DNA of 64,000 nt. Source: Antedon bifida (taxonomy: Eukaryota > Echinodermata > Crinoidea > Comatulida > Antedonidae). The notes under the pieces are model-generated. The model saw only the letters and a list, made by a program, of their open reading frames with translations, had not been told where the DNA came from and made no database searches. Location of the stretch: contig OY727095.1 in the NCBI GenBank assembly GCA_963402885.1, forward strand, positions 32,183,001 through 32,247,000, given 5' to 3'. Position 1 is the first letter of the stretch, and every line of letters begins with the position of its first letter. Below are positions 57,601-64,000 of this stretch, in pieces. The translations under genes were made by a program, and so were the position numbers.

Positions 57601-60575
57601 CAAACATTTAAATTCACTGGATTGCTCTCTTACATTTTGAGTGTAGACGAAATGCTGATCTGTATGTCAGTACTGTAGTCTGTATGAAGCAGACCATGTT
57701 ACTAGTCTTCATTACGGTATTTTAGCCAGAATTGCTGTATCTGACATTCTTAATTTCCCTTTAAATTTGGATGTGTTTATGCAATTGGTAACTACTGCCT
57801 TTTGTAGGTTTAAGTTTAACTGCTGAAAGAATAGTGTTAAATCAGTTTATTTTATACTGCATAATACAACTCCAATAATAAAATCAATAGAGGTATTACA
57901 GTATATAATATACAGCTCCAATAATAGAATCAATAGAGGTAAACTACAGTACATAATATACAACTCTAATAATATAATCAATAGAGGTACTACTACAGTT
58001 GTTACCCAAGAGGATGATGGGAAGGGACAATGTAGGTTTGGGATTTTCTGCGTACATCATATCCTCACCCATCCATAAAATGACTATCTATGTACAGTAT
58101 ACATCTTTGCAATCCCAAAGTTTAAAATGATATTGAATCACAATGGTTTTCATCAGTTTTGATTGGCTGCCGTATCTCTTATGATATTTGTATCAAGGTC
58201 TACCATCATTAAGATTGCATTTTCTGAATACATTTCGCCTTCCTTGTGGAATGCTGTGAATTTGAGTAGTGAGCGCCCATTTGTTGTACATTATCATAAA
58301 GTGTTAGACACTTCTCTATTATCACTGTGACATTGTATAATGTACATTATTCTAAAAGCATCCTATAATGTAATATATAATCATATGAAACGTTGCAGTA
58401 TATTGAAGGTATTAAAAGCAATATTTCATTCACAACATAGACGAATAATTTCCCAATTCTAATAATAATTATTTAGGCTATATTATCTGAAAGTTTTTTT
58501 TTCTCACTTATTTCACTGGAGGAGGAACATCGTATTGGTCTCGGAGGATACAGTTGCAATTAATACACATAATTTCCATTTTTGAATAAATTCAACCCTC
58601 TCCCCCATAATATATACTGTAGGTGATAAAAATGTTGATGTACCAAAATAAATATCTTTATTTCAAGACATTTTTCTTTGCATTACAGTATAAACTAAAA
58701 TATGAATAAAATGTTGTTAACTACTTCGTTTTTCTTTGACAGGGTCAAGCAACCATAATTGATCAAATCCGCCGATATCAAGATGAAAATAAAAAGGAAG
58801 TGATCATTGACAGGACGATACAGGAAGAACCAGAAGGTAAATAGACAAAACAAAGCGTCTATAAGGTTCATATGAAAAGGCGTATAGCGTGTGTATATTC
58901 AATGTATTAAAATAACATGAAGTATCAAAAATAGAGACTTAAAAGATTACGGTTTAAAAAAAATAAATTCACCAAACTAGAAAAACCAAAATTAACAAAC
59001 ATTTCAGAAGCACTATAGAATTTATTTGTTATTGTAACAAACTTTTAAAGAATGAAATGTTCGCTTAGAGTAAATGAACCAAAATTCGGACAAATTAATT
59101 CAATTTTTGCCAACTGTTGCACCCAGGCCCCTGGGACTGTACTCATTCATACAGTAATTTTAAAAAAAATTAAACTATAGAATCGAATGTACAGTCAAAC
59201 CTGTGATTTTTTTTCTATAATACATGATGATAAGCAACTAACAAGGTTAACCATAATCTTGAGAGTTGATTTGATGTATTTTTCTAAATTCTGTGGCACT
59301 TTTCTTATTAAGTGATAGAATGAAAGTTGAATGTAAAGGTTAAGACACATAGAAAGGTTAATTTAGTAATTATTCATATTATAAGTTATTGATATTGACA
59401 GTTAAAATGTGAAAGTATTGATTCATTCATGATGTCACTTGCGAGTTCTTGAAAGTTTACTCAAAGCTATTGATACCGCCATGATGGGTTACAATGACAT
59501 TTTTAAGGGTCTTTCACACCTGTTCTGGTCCGGCACAGGAAAATCAAATCAATGTTTCGTTTTCACGACGTTCCACGCGGCTATGCACCAATCGTTATGT
59601 GCGTAGCCACATGAAAACAAAACATTGATGTTCGGTTTGATTTGCTGGACTGGAAGCTGTATCGGAGCAGGTGTGAAACCCTTTACATATGTACAGTAAC
59701 AAGGTGGAAATAGAGGTCCTTTCTTCCTTTGAATTGTATTTAAAATCCAAAACTCATTTGTCTTTATTTCCATTAAATTTTGGTTCATGCCGCAGAAGTC
59801 CTTAACTTGCGGACAAACAAATTTTTATTAATGATATTCTTGATTTATTTTGTTATCTTCGTTTTCAGAGGAAATTGATGAAGGTGTGGTGATCAAGGAA
59901 AATGCAGAACCATTGGATAATAGAATAGTTGAAGAACAATTGCAAAAAAGTGCGCAAGATGAAGAAGATTACCAGGAAGTGGATACCGATTCAGACATGG
60001 ACTATGAGCCTGATTTTGCACCCGAGCCACCTCAACCGAGCCCTCGCTATTCAACACGTTACGGTAGTAACAAGGCCTTGAACACTAGCAGAGAAAACAT
60101 AACAGGCCTACCCCCTCCACATAGAACAGTGCAATCCCCGTACGATACTAGACATTCAAACCAACCTAACATGCATTTTGTGTCTCAAAGAACAAACAAT
60201 GCTTATTATCCTCCACCTACGTACAACAACATTGATTTTAACCAATTCGGCAGTGAGGAAGATATTGATAACGAAAGTGTGGACGAAGTTCGATATAGAT
60301 CGTCACGTAATCGAGCAAGACCTAGAAGCAGTAGCATGTATTCATCGATGGATAACATCTCCAGACGACAAATTGGACAGTCCCCGCAATTGAAACAACG
60401 TAGCTATCATGCGTCGACGGAGACGCTGTCAAAACGTTCAGGAGGATCGACATCTTCTAGAAACTCAGAGGTAGGGCGACACAAAAAGTTGAAACGATTC
60501 TTTCGCAGGTTTAAATCTCCAAAAATGAAGCGATCTAAAAGTCTAGAGGGAGATGTAAATGTGGAAGTTAGATGA
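39679..60575 (+). CDS. Receptor expression-enhancing protein, REEP1-4 type
   Basis: Exons 39679-39710, 41582-41654, 44265-44341, 46678-46798, 47514-47627, 58743-58836, 59869-60575; phases close and give 405 aa. The N-terminal half is a textbook TB2/DP1/HVA22 domain: [69 protein letters not shown]. These hydrophobic segments form hairpins that curve ER tubules. REEP1-4 members also bind microtubules through a basic C-terminal part. The tail here (aa about 172-405) is much longer than in human REEP1 (201 aa) or REEP4 (257 aa). It is acidic first ([19 protein letters not shown]), then Pro/Tyr-rich, then Ser/Arg-rich, ending in basic [20 protein letters not shown]. An in-frame upstream ATG at 39664 would add five residues. 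Introns are large, the biggest 11.1 kb. Confidence 0.95.
39711..41581. other. REEP intron 1
   Basis: No coding exon. AT-rich; GCCTAGG-type words at the start, a dispersed AATAATAATAACTGTATTGAA repeat near 40450, and palindromic MITE copy 10 at 41283-41436. Confidence 0.5.
41283..41436. mobile_element. Palindromic AGCTCTGTCTACACT MITE, copy 10
   Basis: Near-complete copy; right end AAAGTTTGATAGTGTAGACA. Confidence 0.88.
41990..42100. mobile_element. Palindromic AGCTCTGTCTACACT MITE, copy 11 (truncated)
   Basis: AAGCTATGTTTACACTATC to AAAGTTTGATAGGA; the last ~15 bases are missing where the next repeat (42105) begins. Confidence 0.75.
42105..42478. repeat. SINE-like repeat, GC-richer, full-length-like copy
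   Basis: Starts ATATAAACCATAGGTCTAGTG (reverse of the 12505-12777 family), continues CCCACATCAACTCCTTTCGG and GCCAGCCCGGAGAGGAG, and ends CTACGCCCCTACGACC, CTAGGTCATGGGACAA as at 32240-32285. Its higher GC content opens short frames on both strands. Confidence 0.65.
43059..43247. mobile_element. Foldback MITE with GTATTGCT terminal repeats
   Basis: GTATTGCTAAACCCCTGCAA at the left pairs with TTTGCAGAGTGTAGCAATAC at the right, allowing a few mismatches; CCTCC/GGAGG continue inwards. REEP intron 2. Confidence 0.7.
44030..44093. mobile_element. Palindromic AGCTCTGTCTACACT MITE, copy 12 (fragment)
   Basis: GTGATGTGCCCATATACGGA to CCATATTTGGGCGTAT; both outer ends are largely lost. Confidence 0.7.
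44342..46677. other. REEP intron 3
   Basis: No coding exon. Three units of TTTTTAGTTTTAATGCA near 44388-44440, the short SINE at 45148-45251, a 21-bp TATTTGTACTGTACCATTAT repeat near 45398-45445, and a duplicated AACAATCATATTGAATTCAT near 45831 and 45971. Confidence 0.55.
45148..45251 (-). repeat. tRNA-derived SINE, short copy
   Basis: Minus strand shows GTGGTTAACGTGCTTGCC and GGTTCAATCC boxes as in 1072-1185. Confidence 0.65.
47740..47889. mobile_element. Foldback MITE with CCTTTTCACCC terminal repeats
   Basis: CCTTTTCACCCCTGCA at the left pairs with TGCAGTGTGAAAAGGG at the right; inner arms TAACAAGTTGTAACCAGGTT and AACCTGGTTAAAACTTGTTA also pair. Confidence 0.75.
49021..49176. mobile_element. 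Palindromic AGCTCTGTCTACACT MITE, copy 13
   Basis: Left end eroded (AAGCACTGCCTAAACTAG), right end GATAGTATAGACAAGGCTTT. Confidence 0.85.
50248..50490 (+). repeat. ~50-bp minisatellite, about 4.5 units
   Basis: Unit ATGTTCACATTAGAACCC + TTTGTAGTATATGTTCACATA + GCCCTTTGTAC, itself built from two related halves around ATGTTCACAT. Confidence 0.9.
50993..51141. mobile_element. Palindromic AGCTCTGTCTACACT MITE, copy 14
   Basis: TTAAGCTCTGTCTACACTA to GTAGTGTAGACATAGCTTT. Confidence 0.88.
51540..51865 (-). mobile_element. tRNA-derived SINE, second family
   Basis: On the minus strand the head reads GCTCCGTGGCGCAGCGGTAG with a box-B-like GGTTCAAGATCC about 50 bases on. The body contains two ~75-bp units sharing GATGATATTGAC and TTAATTTTCGCG / GTAATTTTCGTG. 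Read on the + strand it ends in GCGCCACGGAGC. Confidence 0.75.
52013..52195 (+). other. Possible orphan exon ending in a consensus donor
   Basis: An open stretch (…[18 protein letters not shown]… to …YLYIILRK) ends in CGCAAG|GTAAGG at 52195/52196. No matching acceptor exon or family is recognised. It could be an alternative first exon of the REEP gene, part of a mobile element, or chance. Confidence 0.25.
52326..52438. mobile_element. 113-bp near-perfect hairpin
   Basis: GGTTAAATATAAGATTTGAC ... and its reverse complement close the element; arms of about 45 bases differ at only one or two places, with an AT-rich loop (GGGGAATATATATTTCC). Confidence 0.9.
52493..52680 (+). repeat. 21-bp minisatellite, about 9 units
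   Basis: Unit TATATGGTGAGCACATGACTG; two units read ATTCCTT in place of ATGACTG. The minus-strand open frame here is a by-product of the repeat. Confidence 0.9.
53299..53490. mobile_element. Palindromic AGCTCTGTCTACACT MITE, copy 15, with insertion
   Basis: The element is split by about 48 bases of unrelated sequence (CCCTGTGAATTTCC to TATCTGTATATGTA); both sides resume the usual CCCAAATATGGTAGTGATAT block. Confidence 0.8.
53848..53955 (-). repeat. tRNA-derived SINE, short diverged copy
   Basis: Minus-strand TTGGTGGTTAACAAACTTTG and GATCTTATCAGGGTTATAAC resemble 1072-1185 and 45148-45251. Confidence 0.5.
55546..55683. mobile_element. Palindromic AGCTCTGTCTACACT MITE, copy 16
   Basis: AAAGCTCTGTCTAAACTATC to GATAATGTAGACAGAGCTTA. 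Confidence 0.88.
57282..57332 (+). pseudogene. tRNA-like remnant lacking the anticodon arm
   Basis: GCCCCAGTGGTCTAATCGTT resembles a tRNA acceptor stem and D-arm; GTCCGGGTTTGAATC is a box-B-like T-arm; it closes with GTTGGGG. No anticodon stem lies between them. Confidence 0.5.
57855..57995 (+). repeat. ~55-bp tandem repeat, three units
   Basis: Units contain ACAACTCCAATAATAAAATC + AATAGAGGTA + TACAGTATATAATA with small changes. Confidence 0.85.
59506..59682. mobile_element. Foldback MITE with GGTCTTTCACACC terminal repeats
   Basis: AGGGTCTTTCACACCTG pairs with CAGGTGTGAAACCCT, and AAATCAAATCAATGTTTCGT pairs with ACAAAACATTGATGTTCGGTTTGATTT-type sequence further in. Intron directly before REEP exon 59869. 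Confidence 0.75.
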
Positions 60576-62591
60576 AATTTAGTGGGGAAATGTCTATCTG
60601 TATTTTAACAGTTTTACTATAGAAAAAGTGTTTCTTAAATTTTAACACATTTAATACTTTTAGATAATTATTTTCTACTATCCCTTTTCTCTTAATATAT
60701 ATTAGAAATAGAAAATTTTTATATTGTAATATTTTGATATTTTATTGAATTTTACGACAGAGGCTAATAATTTAATTAGAGGCTATGTAATAGCAAAATT
60801 TTATTAATATTTTATTAATCCTAACAATAAACTCATAACTATTTCTTACCAATATTTTACCTCAGTATTTAAACCAGGTCATTCTTAAAAACCGGTGTTA
60901 TTTTAAACAAATATTAAATAAAGAATATATTTTTATATTGTCTTTTTAATTGCTAAACAGTTGTTATAGGCTCCTTGTAAAAAGAGGTTGAGTATTTATT
61001 TTACAATTTGGTGAAAACATTCTTTTTAAAATTTTATCACCTACTTATTTTTTTAAACCAATTTCTTACATATTTTTCTTAGCAATATTTTTATGTGTTG
61101 AATTTACGTACTTTAAATACCTTTAGTGATGTTTCATCATCTTTGCAATATGGATATAATAATAATCTATATATTAATACTGGTAAATTTTCATTTGTGA
61201 TGGCATGGTCTATTTTTTACTGATAGATAGCAAATTGATTAAAAATTGAAGACCAACTATTCAATTATCGCATTAACCAATCCATGCCTTGTTAGTTTAA
61301 ACTTACAACCAATGAATAGAGTCCAAATTGATAAAGAACCAATCAATGATTTGTTAGATTTGTTAGAATTTAGTTAAAGCTAGGCAAGGAATGTTTATAG
61401 TTCGGAGCAATATGTTCTACTGTATGCAGGGACGAGTAAAATTACAATTTCTATGGTAGCTGTTTTTTTTAAATCATTGAGAGACTAAAATGTTCTCTCA
61501 CTAATATGTGGTGCTATTTTATAATTTATATTTTTTTATCAAACCTTGATATTTTAAATTTATAAATTTGGTTTTAATATTTTACAGTACTTTATTCAAG
61601 TATCTATTAAGTAGATTTTTCGCCTGGTGCCTAGTTTTAACCATTCAACTGTTATTGTTTCAGGTTTAGAGTAGTATAGGAAATAATAAGAATAAAAAAT
61701 ATAGAATTGATGACGGATTAGAGGGAAAAAAGTGTAATCATATAGAAACAATAGCTTATAAGAGTCTTAGGTGATTGATTGTTTTGTTTGTTTCTGCTAA
61801 TGGCACGCACTATGCAATATGACAATGGTTTTGAACATTTCATTTTACAACTAAAACGCTTGCTTATTTTAATTTAAACTATATTCTCAAATCTTTATTT
61901 TTTTTGCATAATACTTTCTTTTAAAACATTATCTTTATCATAAGCAACATCAACTCTGCTTTTGTAATAAGCTCTTGCTATTCTGTCATCCGCTTAACAT
62001 GCGCTTAGAACACACACTTATTTCAAAAGTTTTTCTTTACTCAAATTCTTGTTTAAGCATCATTTTGTTTGATAATTTGAAAATGCTTACCTCACAGTAG
62101 AAACTTTAATCTAATTTATTCATTTAGATATAATGTCTTGTATAATAATACAGTAATAATGTTCAATTTATATAGCGCAAAATGCAGGGCGCTTCTAAGC
62201 GCTGAACAATCAACCGAAAATGTAAGAAGCAGAAAAAATAAATTGTAAATGTTTTATTATGAAAGAGCACAAATATTTAACTATAGTTCTAAACAAGCGG
62301 TAACTATGATATATCTACTTTATTGATGGGAAATTTAAATAAATAAAAACCAGAAAATAAATACATTGTTATCTAAATAGTTTAATTAATTTAGGATTAG
62401 AAAGATTATTTTATTCATTACGTTATTGCAATTTTATATTTTAATTTCTGCTTAGTAGTATAGAATCAGTCATTTTAAACTTATTATATAAATTTAGAAA
62501 TATTTGGTTGATGTTGCTTTTGAATATTGCACCTTATGTTGACCTACTAACGTATCCTTCTCCTCACGCACATCTCTAACTTTATTCACAG
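60576..62591. other. REEP 3' UTR and following AT-rich sequence
   Basis: AATAAA-type signals near 60826 and 60917. A fragment TTTATATAGCGCAAAATGCAGG near 62165 looks like a dispersed repeat. No gene before the possible exon at 62592. Confidence 0.5.
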
Positions 62592-62660
62592 AGTCGTGGA
62601 ACCTTCAGAAGGACGGGAAGCTTAAAATACAACACGAGAAGTTCAACCCTCCCACGGTAG
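62592..62660 (+). CDS. Possible alternative last exon of the REEP gene
   Basis: Acceptor TTTATTCACAG precedes 62592. A consensus donor GAG|GTAGGG at 60470/60471 inside the long last exon is in phase 0 with it. Joining them replaces the basic [11 protein letters not shown] end with SRGTFRRTGSLKYNTRSSTL plus PR and a TAG stop, giving a 393-aa isoform. The new end is again Ser/Arg-rich and basic, as expected of a REEP tail. Poly(A) signal GCAATAAAAG follows near 62832. No transcript evidence is available. Confidence 0.55.
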   Translation, partial: SRGTFRRTGSLKYNTRSSTLPR

Positions 62661-63169
62661 CATGGATTTAACAAGATTTAACGACGACAATATCTCCTCC
62701 TCATCATACACCTTTTCTACTGTTTTTCTACTATTTATCAATGATGAATACTGACCGTTGTCTGTAGAGGAGTGTCCACACCAAATTACATTTTGTTTTG
62801 GTTTGCTAATCTTGTTGTTTTACTTGAATTCGCAATAAAAGTAAAATATTCAAGTATAACAAGAAAGAAACTTATGGGAATAATTTATTTAAATTATTTA
62901 CAATATGTAAATGAGGTTGCTTTAATGAATGGTCTTGGGTTCACTTTGGAACATTAATAATAATAATATTTATTCAGTCACCAATGAAAAATAACCAGAA
63001 GTGAGAATAGGCTAAAGCTGAAACAGATTCTGCACTCACTCTGTATATATTTATTATATTATTTGTTGGGAGGTTTTATTAATTTGAATTATCAAAACAC
63101 CACATGTGCTAACACATAAAATAAATAAATGATTTAGTAAACCTAGTTAGCACTACTGCATCGGGGTAA

Positions 63170-63327
63170 AACTCTGTCTACACTATTAAACTTTATGTGA
63201 AACATGTGATGTGCCCATATATGGACATGATGATGTCATATTACTACCATATTTGAGCATATCACTATATTTGGGCATATCACACTTTTTTTTGTCAAAC
63301 TAGTTTGATAGTGTAGACAGAGCTTAA
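63170..63327. mobile_element. Palindromic AGCTCTGTCTACACT MITE, copy 17
   Basis: AACTCTGTCTACACTATTAA to GATAGTGTAGACAGAGCTTA. Confidence 0.88.
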
Positions 63328-63576
63328 TGATTCTATCAGTTATAATTTTTTACAGAAACCACATCAATTGTGGCCCTTCATCCCAATTGAGATGATGAGA
63401 AGTAACTATGACATGAGATGAATGTAAAGCTTGCTGTCATAACATTGTACTTAATACCTTAACATAGTTCAAGTGAACAAAAGTTATTGAGCCACTTAAC
63501 ATCACTTCCACTGCAGTAGCCCTTCCACATTGCCTAAACCAAATGCTGATGCCGATGCCCTAGTCTGTGTAAACTG

Positions 63577-63709
63577 TATGCTCGGTCTACACTATCAAAC
63601 TACTTTGGAAAAAAAAGTGATGTGCCCAAATATGGTAGTGATATGACATCCTCATGTCCATATGGGCACATCACATCACATAAAGTTTGATAGTGTAGAC
63701 ACAGCTTAC
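63577..63709. mobile_element. Palindromic AGCTCTGTCTACACT MITE, copy 18
   Basis: GCTCGGTCTACACTATCAAA to GATAGTGTAGACACAGCTTA. Confidence 0.88.
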
Positions 63710-63783
63710 TGTAGCAGGCATATAATAATGACTCACTAGCCTAGTAACTTATCTGAGCACTACCAACATTATTATTTTAATGA

Positions 63784-63883
63784 TAATTTGGCGTTACAAC
63801 TCTGTTGATCTCCGTAACTTTAACGATCAACAATAAAAAATGTCCGGAAATCATGATATTCTATCATCGCCAACGCCAAATTA
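63784..63883. mobile_element. Small foldback MITE, TAATTTGGCGTT ends
   Basis: TAATTTGGCGTT at the left and AACGCCAAATTA at the right are exact inverted repeats about 100 bases apart. Confidence 0.75.
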
Positions 63884-64000
63884 AATTATTTTCATTTTTA
63901 ACAAAGCAGAAAAAAAACCTAGTATACATCTTAAACTCTAGATAAAATGTTTTTTTTTCTATTGCATTTTTTTTAAATATATAAAAAAGTAATGCTTATG

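Larger units (their letters stand above)
47628..58742. other. REEP intron 5 (11.1 kb)
   Basis: No REEP exon inside. Holds several palindromic MITEs, foldbacks at 47740-47889 and 52326-52438, a tRNA-derived SINE (51540-51865), three minisatellites and a tRNA-like remnant at 57282. One open stretch with a good donor lies at 52013-52195. Locally GC-richer, repeat-free islands near 48740-48965 and 56030-56150 may be regulatory. Confidence 0.6.
62661..64000. other. Downstream flank, repeats only
   Basis: Two palindromic MITEs and one small foldback (63784-63883); no coding exon recognised up to the window end. Confidence 0.6.

Noticed and set aside
59549..59788. 79-codon minus-strand frame
   Set aside because: Falls inside a foldback MITE before the last REEP exon.

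Overview
This is a eukaryotic, animal-type genomic window. It is AT-rich, its genes are split into many short exons with GT-AG introns, and it carries very many short interspersed repeats. The protein families are metazoan: Roc-COR, MIC60, UNG with a PCNA box, polyamine oxidases, CTLD-PAN secreted proteins and REEP. Frequent AGGCCTA-type words, the low GC and the repertoire of tandem secreted lectin-like genes suggest a marine deuterostome, most likely an echinoderm (possibly a crinoid). That placement is inference only.

Layout, left to right. (1) 134-8555 (+): the last 17 exons of a Roc-COR GTPase whose 5' end lies outside the window. It has no kinase domain and ends in a Cys/His-rich patch, a G-x-x-N-x-L motif and one predicted membrane helix. 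(2) 9975-16470 (+): a complete MIC60/mitofilin gene, 11 exons, 736 aa. (3) 16964-19793 (-): a complete uracil-DNA glycosylase gene, 8 exons, 331 aa, converging on MIC60. (4) 20909-24550 (+): a short, anchorless cytochrome P450, 9 exons, 420 aa, with an abnormal I-helix. (5) 25596-29191 (-) and 30588-34032 (-): two tandem flavin polyamine-oxidase paralogues of 7 exons each, separated by a 29-bp minisatellite. (6) 34404-34475 (+): tRNA-His(GTG). (7) 35004-36415 (+) and 37241-38933 (+): tandem secreted CTLD+PAN genes. (8) 39679-60575 (+): a REEP1-4 family gene spread over 21 kb, with a possible alternative last exon at 62592-62660.

All coding exons were joined by hand. In every gene the reading-frame phases close across each intron, which strongly supports the models. 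The genes do not form a pathway. The only functional clusters are the two local duplications (polyamine oxidases and CTLD-PAN proteins).

Repeats dominate the non-coding DNA. A palindromic ~150-bp element (ends AGCTCTGTCTACACTATCAAA) occurs about 18 times. Further families include a ~300-350-bp TIR element ending in a GTCCCCC motif, several other foldback MITEs, at least two tRNA-derived SINE families, a decayed LINE reverse-transcriptase end and several minisatellites. The most interesting signals are the C-terminus of the Roc-COR protein, the non-canonical P450, an exon-limited gene-conversion tract between the oxidase paralogues, a 90-bp perfect palindrome, and the alternative REEP terminus.
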